A DNA stretch of 64,000 nucleotides from Pelagibius sp050330205 (GCA_050330205.1 JBHJOA010000029.1:51631-115630); one strand, 5' to 3'. Counted from the first letter of the stretch, positions 27,500 through 36,862 are shown. Program-made: numbers and translations. Notes: a model not told the origin generated them from the sequence alone.

Positions 27500-27826
27500 C
27501 GGTGGCAGGCCGTTCTCGGGCACCCACCAGAGAATCGAGTCCGGCGTGCAGCGGAAGGTGCTGAAGAACTCGGCGTAGCCGAGCAGAATTGCCGCCGATA
27601 CGACACAGCCGACCAGCAGCCAACGCAGATTGCGCCCAGGGTTGGGCTTCATGCGGTCGTAGGCGGCGCCGGTGATGTTGGCCGCCTTCAAGGAGGCGAG
27701 GGCATCGCGGGCGCGCAGCAGCCTGCGACCGTGGTAGGCGATGAACAGGAGGCTGACGAGCCAGAGCGACAGCACGAAAAGCTGCCAGTATGCCGTCAGG
27801 CAACCATCCAGATAGTAGACGAACAT
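27494..27826 (-). CDS. Small membrane protein
   Basis: A 110-residue protein I do not recognise. It has two hydrophobic segments, about residues 14-34 (LFVLSLWLVSLLFIAYHG) and 69-88 (WLLVGCVVSAAILLGYAEF), joined by a basic cytoplasmic-type loop (GRRLLRARDALASLKAANITG). The C-terminal 20 residues are outside or soluble and contain one cysteine. No good ribosome-binding site is visible. Two consistent membrane spans make it more credible than the overlapping frames. It is convergent with mttB and shares the hairpin at their stops. Confidence 0.6.
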   Translation of the reverse strand: MFVYYLDGCLTAYWQLFVLSLWLVSLLFIAYHGRRLLRARDALASLKAANITGAAYDRMKPNPGRNLRWLLVGCVVSAAILLGYAEFFSTFRCTPDSILWWVPENGLPPS

Positions 27827-27951
27827 CGCAAAGGCTGCTGTTTTCCCTGACGAAGAGTGTCACATCCCGGGCCGATCGGCGCAACTGGGCATTGATCATC
27901 GCGCCCCCTATTCGCGCGCGGCGGCCGCGCCCTGGGCGCTGCCCCCGGCTC

Positions 27952-28611
27952 CTACAGTAGCCGGCAGTCCGGCAGCAGCAGCCTGAGCGGTGTTCCCTGA
28001 GCGCGGGACAGGCCGAGAACTATCTGCGGCGCCGCCGTCGTCTCGATCTTGAGCCAGCCGCTCGCCAGCGCCTGCAGCGCCGGGTGCGGCGCTTGCGGCA
28101 GCCCCAGCGTCACCTCGACGATCTCCGTCAGGCCCGCCGCCGTCTGGCGGGCGCCGACGCGAGCGCCGGGCCAGCGCTCGGGCGGCCAGGCGTCGGGACG
28201 GCTGTCTCCCGGCGAGCGGAACACCAGCGGCTGGGCCGGGTCGTCGCTGAAGATGGCGACCGGGACCGACTGTCCGTCAGGCAGGTAGGAAGGGCGGTAG
28301 TCCCAGGTCGGAAAGGGCAGGGCGCCACGAGCCTCGCCGCCGCGCAGGGCAATACCGAAGGGCGAGGCGCCGTTCCGCCGCCAGCCGGCGCGCGCGGCGA
28401 GTTGCAGGCGGGCCGCCGCGGCGCCGCCGGCCTCGGCCGCATCGGTCAGCCACAGCAGTTCCAGGTAGGCATTGTCGAAGCAGTAGCAGGCGTTCGCCGT
28501 ACCCTGGCCCGGGTGCGCGCGGCGGAAGCTCTCGTTGAGGCCGAGGGCCGCCAGGGCCGCCGGTTCCGGCCCGTCCGGATCGATGAAGACGAAGACGTGG
28601 TCGAGCTTCAT
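27952..28611 (-). CDS. Glyoxalase-like (VOC) domain protein
   Basis: A 219-residue protein of the glyoxalase-like domain family. The first strand is MKLDHVFVFIDP and the middle of the first module CYCFDNAYLELLWLTD, both typical of this VOC subfamily, with a possible metal site at the His of the first strand and the Glu of YLELLW. Its substrate is unknown. The ATG at 28611 has AAGGG just upstream; an ATG 12 bases earlier is also possible. It follows soxG closely on the same strand and may be the last gene of the sarcosine oxidase operon. Confidence 0.75.
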   Translation of the reverse strand: MKLDHVFVFIDPDGPEPAALAALGLNESFRRAHPGQGTANACYCFDNAYLELLWLTDAAEAGGAAAARLQLAARAGWRRNGASPFGIALRGGEARGALPFPTWDYRPSYLPDGQSVPVAIFSDDPAQPLVFRSPGDSRPDAWPPERWPGARVGARQTAAGLTEIVEVTLGLPQAPHPALQALASGWLKIETTAAPQIVLGLSRAQGTPLRLLLPDCRLL

Positions 28612-28630
28612 GCCGCCCTTCATGCCGCCG

Positions 28631-29266
28631 TCAGGCGTCGACCACCGCGACCCCGTATTCCCCCGCGGCATCCTCTAACCAACGCCAGAGATAGTCGGCG
28701 AAGGATCGCCTAACGTAGAGATCGAAGGCCGGTCCGCCGTCGGCGTCGCCTTTCACCTGGTGCAGGATGATCGCCGCCTTGGCGAGGTGGCTCTGGGCGC
28801 AGTGGCCCACACCGCCGAAGGCGCGGGGGTGCAGGTCGAGCGGGCAACCCTTCATGATGACGTCGCGGGCCTTGGCGCCGGCCACGGAGATGCAGCAGTA
28901 CTGCTCGCCGACCTCGACCACCGAGGCGTGCTGTCCGCCCACGGCGTCGCGCAGCCGCGCCGCCTGCTGGGCCTCGGCATCGGGCGCCGCGTCGTGCTGC
29001 ACCAGCAGCCACTCGTCGGGCCCCAGCCACAGCAGGGCGAGGGAGTCGCCGGTCGTCACGGTGTTGGGGGCCGTCGGCAGGTCGAGGCCGATGGCCTGCC
29101 GCACCGCCTCGGCGAAGGCCGTGTCCTTGGCGTCGCCGCGCAGGTTGACGGCGGCAGGCATCGTCTTCTCGGCGAGCCGCACCGCGGCTCCTCCGCCGTC
29201 CGCCGTCGTCCGCCCGGCGAGGCCGAGGTGGTCGAGGGCGCTTTGCCGCAGATAGGGCTCGATCAT
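28631..29266 (-). CDS. soxG: Sarcosine oxidase, gamma subunit
   Basis: A 211-residue SoxG-family protein, the gamma subunit of heterotetrameric sarcosine oxidase. Recognisable segments are LLWLGPDEWLLV, the GcvT-like HASVVEVGEQYCCISVAG and GCPLDLHPRAFGGVGHCAQS, all characteristic of this subunit. It binds no cofactor of its own and helps assemble the complex. It starts within the soxA stop (ATGA overlap). Gene order soxB-soxD-soxA-soxG is the conserved one. Confidence 0.92.
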   Translation of the reverse strand: MIEPYLRQSALDHLGLAGRTTADGGGAAVRLAEKTMPAAVNLRGDAKDTAFAEAVRQAIGLDLPTAPNTVTTGDSLALLWLGPDEWLLVQHDAAPDAEAQQAARLRDAVGGQHASVVEVGEQYCCISVAGAKARDVIMKGCPLDLHPRAFGGVGHCAQSHLAKAAIILHQVKGDADGGPAFDLYVRRSFADYLWRWLEDAAGEYGVAVVDA

Positions 29267-32200
29267 TTCAGCCGCTCCCCCTCGGGATCGAAGAACACCG
29301 GTGACTCCGCGACCACGCAGGGCACCGTCCGGCCGTGGCCGAGCGGCGCGTAGAGCGTCTCGCCGATACGCGCGCGGCCGCCCTTCACCAGCGCCATGGC
29401 GATGGAGCGTCCGCAGTTGGGGCTGTAATAGCTGGAGGTGACATGGCCCAGCATCGGCATCGGCGGCTGCGCCAGCACCTTCTCGACCAGCTGCGCACCT
29501 TCCGGCAGCACCTCCTGCGGGTTCTTGGTGAGCAGGCCGACCAACTGCTTGCGGTCGGGCTTGTCCATGTCGGCGCGGCTCAGCGAGCGGCGGCCGACGA
29601 AGTCCTTGGTCTTGGAGACGATCCAGTCCATGCCGAGGTCCAGAGGCGTCACCGAGCCGTCGGTTTCCTGGCCGACGATGATGTAGCCCTTCTCGGCGCG
29701 CAGCACGTGCATCGCCTCGGTGCCGTAGGGGGTGATGCCGTAGCGCTCGCCCGCCGTCATCAGGGTCTGCCACGCCGCCATGCCGAACGAGGCCGGCACG
29801 TTGATCTCGTAGGACAGCTCGCCGGTGAAGGAGATACGGAAGATGCGCGCCGGCACGCCGGCGACCCTGCCCGGCGTGTAGCCCATGTGCGGCAGCGCCT
29901 CCGACGAGAGGTCGGCCTCGCAGACCTCGGCCAGCAGGCGCCGCGCGTTGGGGCCGGACAGCGTCATGGTGGCGAACTGCTCGGTGACCGAGGTGAGGTA
30001 GACCTCGAGGTCCGGCCACTCGGTCTGCAGGTAGTCCTCCATGTGACCGAGCACCGCTGCCGCGTTGCCGGTCGTGGTGGTCATCAGGTAGTGGTGCTCG
30101 CCGAGGCGCGTGGTGACGCCGTCGTCCATCACCATGCCGTCTTCCTTCAGCATCAGCCCGTAGCGGCAGCGCCCGATGCCGAGCTTCAGCCAGGCGTTGG
30201 TGTAGATGCGGTTGAGGAATTCGGCGGCGTCGCGGCCCTGGATGTCGATCTTGCCGAGGGTGGTGGCGTCGAGGATGCCGAGGGAGTCGCGGACCGCCTT
30301 CACCTCGCGGTTCACCGCGGCGTGCAGGTCCTCGCCGTGCTGCGGGTAGTACCAGGCGCGGCGCCACTGGCCGACGTCCTCGAAGAGGGCGCCGTTGCGC
30401 TCGTGCCAGGCGTGCATTGGCGTGCGGCGGACGGGGTCCAGCAGGTCGTCGACGTCGCGCCCGGCGAAGGCGCCGAAGGTGACCGGCGTGTAGGGTGGGC
30501 GGAAGGTGGTGACGCCGACCTCCGGCAGGTGGCGGCCGACCGCGTCGGCGACGATGCCGATGGCGTTCACGTTGCCCATCTTGCCCTGGTCGGTCGCCAT
30601 GCCGGTGGTGGTGTAGCGCTTGACGTGCTCGATGGAGGTGTAGCCCTCGCGCAGCGCCAGCTTCAGGTCGGCGGCGGTGACGTCGTTCTGCTGGTCGACG
30701 AAGTGCTTGGCCTTGTGGCCGAGCGGCTGCTCGCCGGGTACCAGCCACAGCCAGCGCCCGGGCAGCAGGCCGTGGTCCTCCGCCGCCGGCGCCTCGGCGG
30801 CGCCGTTCGTGAAGCCGCAGTTGGCGGCGGCCGCGGCCCCGGCCTCGGTCCCCTCGGCCAGGCAGGCGCCGAGCCCGAAGCTGCCGTTGGCGGCGCCGGC
30901 CGAGCGCTGTCCGGCCTGCATGGCCGTGTCCGGCACGAAGCAGGCCTGCTCGTCGTCCCAGCGCAGCTTGCCCTTGGCCTGGCAGAACAGGTGCACCGTC
31001 GGGTTCCAGCCACCCGAGTTGGCCACCAGGTCGCAGTCGATGGCCTCCGGCTCGCCGGTCGCCGTCTTGCCGTCGAGGCTGAGTTCCGCCACCCGCACGC
31101 CCTTGACCCGCTTGGTCCCCTCGACGGCGATAATAGCGGAGTCGGCGACGATGCGCAGGCCCTGGGCCTCGGCGCGCTCGGTCAGCGGCCCGGCCGGCGC
31201 CGCGCGGGCGTCGACCACCGCGGCGACCTCGATGCCGGCGGCGGCCATGTCGAGCGCGGCGCCGTAGCCGCTGTCGTTGTTGGTGAAGACCACGGCGCGC
31301 CGGCCCGGGCGCAGGGCGTAGCGGTTCACGTAGGCCTGCACCGCCGAGGCCGTCATCACTCCCGGACGGTCGTTGTCGGCGAAGACCAGCGGGCGCTCGA
31401 TGGCGCCGCTGCAGTAGACCACCTGCTTCGTGCGCAGCTTCCACAGGCGCTTGCGCGGCAGCTGCTTCGGTGGCGACGGCAGGTGGTCGGTCACGCTCTC
31501 CACCAGGCCGAAGAAGTTGTGGTCGAAGGCGGCGTAGCAGATCGTGCGCTTGAGGATCCGCACCTCGGGCAGGGCGGCCAGTTCGGCCTCGGCGGCCGCC
31601 ACCCACTCCCGCGCCGGCTTGCCGTCGATGACCTCGCCCTGGGTGTTCAGCAGGGCGCCGCCCAGCAGGTGGTCCTGCTCGGCCAGCACCACGCGCGTGC
31701 CGGCCCGCCCGGCGGCCAGCGCGGCGGCGAGGCCGGCGGGTCCGCCGCCGACCACCAGCACGTCGCAGTGCGCGAAGGTCTTGTCGTAGCGGTCGGGGTC
31801 GCGCTCGCGCGGCGAGACGCCGAGGCCGGCGGCGCGGCGGATGAAGTGCTCGTAGGTTTTCCAGGCGCTCGCCGGCCACATGAAGGTCTTGTAGTAGAAG
31901 CCCGACGGCAGGAAGCGCGAGGCGAGGCTGTTCACCGCGCCGATGTCGAACTCCAGCGACGGCCAGGCGTTCTGCGAGCGCGCGGTCAGGCCGTCGACCA
32001 GCTCCACCTGGGTCGCCTTCAGGTTCGGCTCGCTGCGCGGTTCCTCGCCGAGCTGCACCAGGGCGTTGGGCTCCTCGGCGCCGGCGCTGACGATGCCGCG
32101 CGGGCGGTGGTACTTGAAGCTGCGGCCGACCAGGTGGACGCCGTTGGCGAGCAGGGCCGAGGCGAGGCTGTCGCCGGCGAGCCCCTTGTAGCTCTTGCCG

Positions 32201-32271
32201 TCGAAGGTGAAGGTCAGGGTCTGGTCCCGATCCACGAGACCGCCCTTGGGCAAGCGCATGCGTCCGGCCAC
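29263..32271 (-). CDS. soxA: Sarcosine oxidase, alpha subunit
   Basis: A 1002-residue alpha subunit. It binds NAD and THF and, with the beta subunit, oxidises sarcosine to glycine, releasing hydrogen peroxide and methylene-THF. Domains in order: a ferredoxin-like N-terminal domain (FTFDGKSYKGLAGDSLASAL, YHRPRGIVSAGAEEPNA), a pyridine-nucleotide fold (VLVVGGGPAGLAAALAAGRA, about residue 170), and a GcvT-like folate domain in the last 400 residues (LDATTLGKIDIQGRDAAEFL). I chose a GTG at 32271 because GGAGAG lies five bases before it; the ATG at 32259, four codons in, has no such site. The gene is 14 bases after soxD and overlaps soxG. Confidence 0.93.
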   Translation of the reverse strand: MAGRMRLPKGGLVDRDQTLTFTFDGKSYKGLAGDSLASALLANGVHLVGRSFKYHRPRGIVSAGAEEPNALVQLGEEPRSEPNLKATQVELVDGLTARSQNAWPSLEFDIGAVNSLASRFLPSGFYYKTFMWPASAWKTYEHFIRRAAGLGVSPRERDPDRYDKTFAHCDVLVVGGGPAGLAAALAAGRAGTRVVLAEQDHLLGGALLNTQGEVIDGKPAREWVAAAEAELAALPEVRILKRTICYAAFDHNFFGLVESVTDHLPSPPKQLPRKRLWKLRTKQVVYCSGAIERPLVFADNDRPGVMTASAVQAYVNRYALRPGRRAVVFTNNDSGYGAALDMAAAGIEVAAVVDARAAPAGPLTERAEAQGLRIVADSAIIAVEGTKRVKGVRVAELSLDGKTATGEPEAIDCDLVANSGGWNPTVHLFCQAKGKLRWDDEQACFVPDTAMQAGQRSAGAANGSFGLGACLAEGTEAGAAAAANCGFTNGAAEAPAAEDHGLLPGRWLWLVPGEQPLGHKAKHFVDQQNDVTAADLKLALREGYTSIEHVKRYTTTGMATDQGKMGNVNAIGIVADAVGRHLPEVGVTTFRPPYTPVTFGAFAGRDVDDLLDPVRRTPMHAWHERNGALFEDVGQWRRAWYYPQHGEDLHAAVNREVKAVRDSLGILDATTLGKIDIQGRDAAEFLNRIYTNAWLKLGIGRCRYGLMLKEDGMVMDDGVTTRLGEHHYLMTTTTGNAAAVLGHMEDYLQTEWPDLEVYLTSVTEQFATMTLSGPNARRLLAEVCEADLSSEALPHMGYTPGRVAGVPARIFRISFTGELSYEINVPASFGMAAWQTLMTAGERYGITPYGTEAMHVLRAEKGYIIVGQETDGSVTPLDLGMDWIVSKTKDFVGRRSLSRADMDKPDRKQLVGLLTKNPQEVLPEGAQLVEKVLAQPPMPMLGHVTSSYYSPNCGRSIAMALVKGGRARIGETLYAPLGHGRTVPCVVAESPVFFDPEGERLK

Positions 32272-32285
32272 GTCGGCTCTCCTCC

Positions 32286-32579
32286 TCAGACGTAGCGGCG
32301 CGGGTCGAGCGCCGGCGGCGGCGACCCCATGGGATAGACCGCGAGAATCTCGTAGGTCACCGAATCGCGGGCGGCGTTGAACCAGCGCCGGCAGCCCTGG
32401 GTGTGGTGCCAGCGCTCCAGCACCAGGCCCTTGATGTTGTCGCGCAGGAACACGAACTCGGCCCACTCGGCATCGCTCAAGGCCGCCGGGTCCTTCGGCC
32501 GCTCGATGTGGGCCTCGCCGCCGCAGTGGAACTCGGTCTCGGCGCGCGGGCCGCAGTGGGGACAGGCGATCAGCAGCAT
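32286..32579 (-). CDS. soxD: Sarcosine oxidase, delta subunit
   Basis: A 97-residue zinc-binding delta subunit. The zinc ligands are seen in LIACPHCGPRAETEFHCGGE, and WHHTQGCRRWFNAARD is the other conserved block. It is a structural part of heterotetrameric sarcosine oxidase. It starts 16 bases after the soxB stop and lies between soxB and soxA, the conserved position. Confidence 0.95.
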   Translation of the reverse strand: MLLIACPHCGPRAETEFHCGGEAHIERPKDPAALSDAEWAEFVFLRDNIKGLVLERWHHTQGCRRWFNAARDSVTYEILAVYPMGSPPPALDPRRYV

Positions 32580-32595
32580 ATCTTCTCAGGAACCT

Positions 32596-33849
32596 CTAGT
32601 GCGCCACGGCCGCCGCGCCGTGTTCGTCGATCAGGAATCCGCTGCGGAAGCGGTCGAGGGTGAAGGCCGCGTTCAGCTCGTGCGGCTCGTCCCTGGCGAT
32701 GGTGTGGGCGAAGGCCCAGCCGGAGCCGGGCGTCGCCTTGAAGCCGCCGGTGCCCCAGCCGCAGTTGAGGTAGAGGTTCTGCACCGGCGTCTTGCCGAGG
32801 ATCGGGCTGGCGTCGGGGCAGACGTCGACGATGCCGCCCCACTGGCGCAGCATGCGCATGCGGCGGAACAGCGGGAACAGCTCGCAGATCGCCGCCAGGG
32901 TCTCCTCGGTCACCTGCATGGAGCCGCGCTGGCCGTAGCCGATGTAGCCGTCGACGCCGGCGCCGATCACCAGCTCGCCCTTGTCGGACTGGCTGACGTA
33001 GGCGTGCACGGCGCCGGACATCACCACGGTGTCGAGGATCGGCTTCACCGGCTCCGACACCAGGGCCTGCAGCGGCACCGACTGCACCGGCAGGCGGAAG
33101 CCGGCCAGGTTGGCCATGACGCTGGAGTGGCCGGCGGTCACCAGGCCGACCTTGCCGGCCTCGATATAGCCCTTGGCGGTCTCGATGCCCTTGACCTGGC
33201 CGCCCTCGATGCGGAAGCCGTTGACCGGGCATTCCTGGATGATGTCGACGCCCAGCGCGTTGGCGGCGCGGGCATAGCCCCAGGCCACGGCATCGTGGCG
33301 GGCGGTGCCGCCGCGGCGCTGCAGGCTGGCGCCGAGCACCGGGTAGCGCCCGCCGCTGCGCAGGTCCATGATCGGCACCATCTCCTTCACCTGCCGCGCG
33401 GTCAGGAATTCGGAGTCGATGCCGTTCAGGCGGTTGGCGTGGATCCGCCGATGGGTCTCGCGCAGGTCGTGCTGGTTGTGCGCCAGGTTGAGCACCCCGC
33501 GCTGCGAGAACATGACGTTGTAGTTGAGGTCCTGGGACAGGCCTTCCCAGAGCTTAAGGGCGTGTTCGTAGAGCGCCGCCGACTGGTCCCAGAGATAGTT
33601 GGAGCGGACGATGGTGGTGTTGCGCCCGGTATTGCCGCCGCCCAGCCAGCCGCGCTCGACCACCGCGACGTTGCGGATGCCGTGCAGCTTGGCCAGGTAG
33701 TAGGCGGTGGCCAGGCCGTGGCCGCCGCCGCCGACGATGACCACGTCGTAGCGCGGCTTGGGCTCGGCGCTCTTCCAGGCCTGCTGCCAGTTCTCATGGT
33801 AGCTGAAGGCGTTGCGCAGCAGGCTGAAGACTGAGTAACGCGGCGTCAT
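32596..33849 (-). CDS. soxB: Sarcosine oxidase, beta subunit
   Basis: A 417-residue flavoprotein subunit of the DAO family that carries out sarcosine oxidation. The dinucleotide motif is VVIVGGGGHGLATAYYLAKLHG (from about residue 36). RRGGTARHDAVAWG contains a histidine fitting the covalent FMN site of the family. WGTGGFKATPGSG near the end is the FAD pyrophosphate region. It is the first gene of soxBDAG, divergent from a GbdR-like regulator. Its leader includes a 17-base tandem repeat. Confidence 0.95.
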   Translation of the reverse strand: MTPRYSVFSLLRNAFSYHENWQQAWKSAEPKPRYDVVIVGGGGHGLATAYYLAKLHGIRNVAVVERGWLGGGNTGRNTTIVRSNYLWDQSAALYEHALKLWEGLSQDLNYNVMFSQRGVLNLAHNQHDLRETHRRIHANRLNGIDSEFLTARQVKEMVPIMDLRSGGRYPVLGASLQRRGGTARHDAVAWGYARAANALGVDIIQECPVNGFRIEGGQVKGIETAKGYIEAGKVGLVTAGHSSVMANLAGFRLPVQSVPLQALVSEPVKPILDTVVMSGAVHAYVSQSDKGELVIGAGVDGYIGYGQRGSMQVTEETLAAICELFPLFRRMRMLRQWGGIVDVCPDASPILGKTPVQNLYLNCGWGTGGFKATPGSGWAFAHTIARDEPHELNAAFTLDRFRSGFLIDEHGAAAVAH

Positions 33850-33868
33850 GCGCGAAACGGTTCCCCCT

Positions 33869-33902
33869 GGGTGACCTGGCCTTCCGGGTGACCTGGCCTT
33901 GC
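33869..33902. repeat. 17-bp tandem repeat in the soxB leader
   Basis: GGGTGACCTGGCCTTCC at 33869-33885 is repeated with one change at 33886-33902. It lies about 20 bases upstream of the soxB start, in the roughly 300-base divergent promoter region shared with the GlxA-type regulator. Duplicated sites at this position could be regulator half-sites or simple slippage. Confidence 0.7.
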
Positions 33903-34151
33903 GGTCATTGTTGTCCGGTCCGCGCCCCACGGGGCCCGGCCGGCGCCATGCTGACACCCGCTTTCCCGCTTGGCAACGGCACCCCGATCCCGGGGCCGCG
34001 GGGCCCCTTTCCGTCAGGCGCCAGGGCACTCGATCGGGGGCTCTCGGGCTCGCGGTTTCCCGGCGGAAATTTATCTGTTCGCGACACCGGCAGATATGCC
34101 AAAGTCGCGGAATCGGCAATTCAGAGGGTGCTAAAGGGCAGCCACATTCCC

Positions 34152-35159
34152 ATGTTCGGAAACGTTCCCAGAGAGCTGCCCCAGCAGATCGCCCTCGTCC
34201 TCCTGCCCCGGTTTTCCTTCCTGCCGTTTTCCGGCCTCGTGGAGTCCTTCCGCCTCGCCAACCGGATGGGCGGGCGCGAGCTCTACCGCTGGAAGCTGGT
34301 TTCCATGGACGGCCAGGCGGTGGCCGCCTCCAACGGCGTCGAGTTGAACGTGGCCGGCGACCTCTCGCTGGCGGAGGGCTGCGACACCGTGGTGATCTGC
34401 AGCGGCATCGACGTCCACACCGTCAACGCGCGCGGGTTGACCGGCTGGCTGCGCAAGGCCGACCGCCGCGGCGCCGACATCGGCGCCATCTGCACCGGCA
34501 GCTACGTCCTGGCCAAGGCCGGCCTGCTCGACGGCTACCGCTGCACCATCCACTGGGAGAACCTTGCCGGCTTCTGCGAGGACTTCCCGGAGATCGAGGT
34601 CACCAGCGAACTCTTCGAGATCGACCGCAACCGCTTCACCTGCTCCGGCGGCACCGCGGCCATCGACATGATGCTGAACGTCATCGCCCGCCAGCACGGC
34701 CACGAGCTGGCGGCCAGCGTCGCCGACCAGTTCATGCACGAGCGCATCCGCGACCAGCACGACCGCCAGCGCATCTCGCTGCCGGCCCGCCTCGGCGTGC
34801 GCCATCCCAAGCTGCTGGCGGTGATCGGCACCATGGAGCAGAACCTGGAGGAGCCGCTCAGCCGCAGCGAGCTGGCGCGCGGCGCCGATCTGTCGACGCG
34901 GCAGTTGGAACGGCTGTTCCGCAAATACCTCAACCGCTCGCCGGCGCGCTACTACCTGGAACTGCGGCTCAACAAGGCGCGCCTGCTGCTGCTGCAGACC
35001 AACATGTCGGTGATCGACGTGGCGCTGGCCTGCGGCTTCGTCTCGGCCTCTCACTTCTCCAAGTGCTACCGTGACTTCTTCGGCCGCACCCCGCGTAAGG
35101 AGCGCGGCCTGCCGCTGAAGGGCGAGGCCGAGGAAGAGGAAGCGGCGGCGCTGCGCTGA
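34152..35159 (+). CDS. GlxA-family AraC regulator, GbdR-like
   Basis: A 335-residue transcription factor with an N-terminal DJ-1/PfpI-like domain (about residues 12-175; IGAICTGSYVLAKAGLLDG) and a C-terminal AraC HTH pair (about 220-320; LSRSELARGADLSTRQLERL and VALACGFVSASHFSKCYRDF). GbdR of Pseudomonas, which senses glycine betaine and dimethylglycine and activates demethylation genes, has this architecture. Position between soxBDAG and a DadA-like gene supports the same role, though other GlxA regulators respond to different amines. The ATG at 34152 gives the normal N-terminus; the frame is open upstream. Confidence 0.85.
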   Translation: MFGNVPRELPQQIALVLLPRFSFLPFSGLVESFRLANRMGGRELYRWKLVSMDGQAVAASNGVELNVAGDLSLAEGCDTVVICSGIDVHTVNARGLTGWLRKADRRGADIGAICTGSYVLAKAGLLDGYRCTIHWENLAGFCEDFPEIEVTSELFEIDRNRFTCSGGTAAIDMMLNVIARQHGHELAASVADQFMHERIRDQHDRQRISLPARLGVRHPKLLAVIGTMEQNLEEPLSRSELARGADLSTRQLERLFRKYLNRSPARYYLELRLNKARLLLLQTNMSVIDVALACGFVSASHFSKCYRDFFGRTPRKERGLPLKGEAEEEEAAALR

Positions 35160-35184
35160 GGCGTCCGGGGGAGCTTTTCCGATC

Positions 35185-36453
35185 ATGAAGGTCATCGTTC
35201 TCGGCAGCGGGGTGGTCGGCGTTTCGACGGCCTACTATCTCGCCAAGTCCGGCCACGAGGTGGTGGTCCTCGACCGCCAGCCGTCTCCGGCCATGGAGAC
35301 CAGCTTCGCCAACGCCGGCGAGGTGTCGCCCGGCTACTCCTCGCCCTGGGCCGGGCCCGGTATGCCGCTGAAGGCGATCAAGTGGATGCTGCACAGGCAT
35401 TCGCCCCTGGTCATCCGCCCGCGCATCGACATCTACATGATCCGCTGGCTCTACCGCATGCTGAAGAACTGCAACCTGCAGTCCTACCGCGTGAACAAGT
35501 CCCGCATGCTGCGGATCGCCACCTACAGCCGCGATGTGCTGGAGGAACTGCGCCGCGACACCGGGATCTCCTATGACGAGCGCTGCCGCGGCCTGTTGCA
35601 GATGTTCCGCGACCAGAAGGGACTCGACGATGCCGCCAAGGATGTCGAGATTCTGAAGGAGTTCGGCATCGACCACGCGGTCCTCGACCGGGCGGGATGC
35701 GTCCGGCAGGAACCAGGACTGAAGCACGTGTCCCACAAAGTCGCCGGCGGCCTGCTGCTGAAAGGCGACGAGACGGGCGATTGCTTTCTCTTCACCAACC
35801 GTCTCGCCGAGATGGCCCGCGACCTGGGCGTCACCTTCAAGTACGACACCCGGATCGAGCGCCTGGCCGTGGAGGGCACGCGGGTCCACCACGTCGACAC
35901 CAGTGCCGGCCAGGAAACCGCGGATGCCTACGTCGCCGCCCTCGGCAGCTACACGCCGCACCTGGTCCGTCCGCATGGCATCCGCACCCAGGTCTACCCG
36001 GTGAAGGGCTATTCGGTGACGGTGCCGATCGTCGACGAGGACGGCGCGCCGGTTTCCACCATGATGGACGAGAAGTCGAAGGTGGCGATCACCCGGCTCG
36101 GCGACCGCATCCGCGCCGCCGGCACCGCGGAGCTGACGGGCTACAACCTCGACCTCTCGCATGGCCGCTGCGCCATGCTGTTCCACATCGTCCAGGATCT
36201 CTTCCCGAAAGGCGGCGACCTCTCCGACGTGAAGTTCTGGACCGGCTTGCGGCCGATGATCCCCGACGGCGGGCCGCTCATCGGCCCGACCCGGCTGGCG
36301 AATCTCTACCTCAACACCGGCCACGGCACGCTCGGCTGGACCATGGGCCCGGGGTCCGGAAAGCTGCTGGCCGACCTGCTGTCGGGCCGCGCGACCGACA
36401 TCCCGCTCGACGGCCTCACCATCGACCGCTTCCCGCAAGGGCAGGGGATCTGA
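35185..36453 (+). CDS. dadA: D-amino-acid dehydrogenase-like flavoprotein
   Basis: A 422-residue DadA-family FAD enzyme. The FAD motif starts at the very N-terminus (VIVLGSGVVGVSTAYYLAKS), followed by FANAGEVSPGYSSPWAGPGM, a DadA signature, and the C-terminal FWTGLRPMIPDGGPLIGPT and NTGHGTLGWTMGPGSGKLLA. DadA-like proteins deaminate D-amino acids or oxidise N-methylated amino acids such as 4-hydroxyproline. The gene lies 25 bases after the GbdR-like regulator on the same strand, so an N-methyl-amino-acid substrate is possible. The symbol marks family resemblance only. Confidence 0.85.
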   Translation: MKVIVLGSGVVGVSTAYYLAKSGHEVVVLDRQPSPAMETSFANAGEVSPGYSSPWAGPGMPLKAIKWMLHRHSPLVIRPRIDIYMIRWLYRMLKNCNLQSYRVNKSRMLRIATYSRDVLEELRRDTGISYDERCRGLLQMFRDQKGLDDAAKDVEILKEFGIDHAVLDRAGCVRQEPGLKHVSHKVAGGLLLKGDETGDCFLFTNRLAEMARDLGVTFKYDTRIERLAVEGTRVHHVDTSAGQETADAYVAALGSYTPHLVRPHGIRTQVYPVKGYSVTVPIVDEDGAPVSTMMDEKSKVAITRLGDRIRAAGTAELTGYNLDLSHGRCAMLFHIVQDLFPKGGDLSDVKFWTGLRPMIPDGGPLIGPTRLANLYLNTGHGTLGWTMGPGSGKLLADLLSGRATDIPLDGLTIDRFPQGQGI

Positions 36454-36460
36454 AATTCCT

Positions 36461-36490
36461 CCCTCTCCACCCGCTTGCGGGGGGAGAGGG
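36461..36490. terminator. GC-rich hairpin after dadA
   Basis: CCCTCTCC pairs with GGAGAGGG, with CCCGC/GCGGG inside, eight bases after the dadA stop. It could terminate dadA, but it has no T-run and resembles the left end of a common intergenic repeat whose inverted part follows near 36540-36610. Confidence 0.5.
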
Positions 36491-36670
36491 TCGGGGTGAG
36501 GGGGGTGTTGGCGGCATGCACGCCGAATGCGGAGGGGCCGCTTCCCCCTCACCCAGCTCCGGCGAAGCTCGCTCCGCTCGCCAAGACTACGCAACCCTCT
36601 CCGCGCCGGGGCTACCGGAGTCACACATCCTACGCAGCGGTTACGCGACCGCCCGGCCTCCTGCTCAAAC

Positions 36671-36783
36671 TGTCCTTGCCGGGCTTGTCCCGGCAATCCA
36701 TGCGGACAACAGGCTCCGGACCTGTCCGGAGAGGCTTGGTGCCGCGGCAAAGTGGGCCCTCGGGACAAGCCCGAGGGTGACAG
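36671..36783. repeat. Intergenic hairpin repeat, copy E
   Basis: Left hairpin TGCCGGG-CTTGT-CCCGGCA and right hairpin CCCTCGGG-ACAAG-CCCGAGGG. It is the best preserved copy of the element. The about 400-base gap between dadA and the convergent reactivase gene consists of this and the preceding repeat; no gene is seen there. Confidence 0.85.
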
Positions 36784-36862
36784 CCGGAGTGGTCGGCGGC
36801 ACTGGTGCGATGGCCGCAAACGATGCGTGAATCCGGTAGCGCCGGGGCGAGGGGTGGTGGCC

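Noticed and set aside
27444..27899. An alternative 151-codon frame over the small membrane protein
   Set aside because: Its translation is Arg-rich and featureless, while the 110-residue frame has two clear membrane segments.
29335..32295. A 986-codon open frame opposite soxA
   Set aside because: It is antisense to a well-conserved sarcosine oxidase subunit, and its translation has no domain character.
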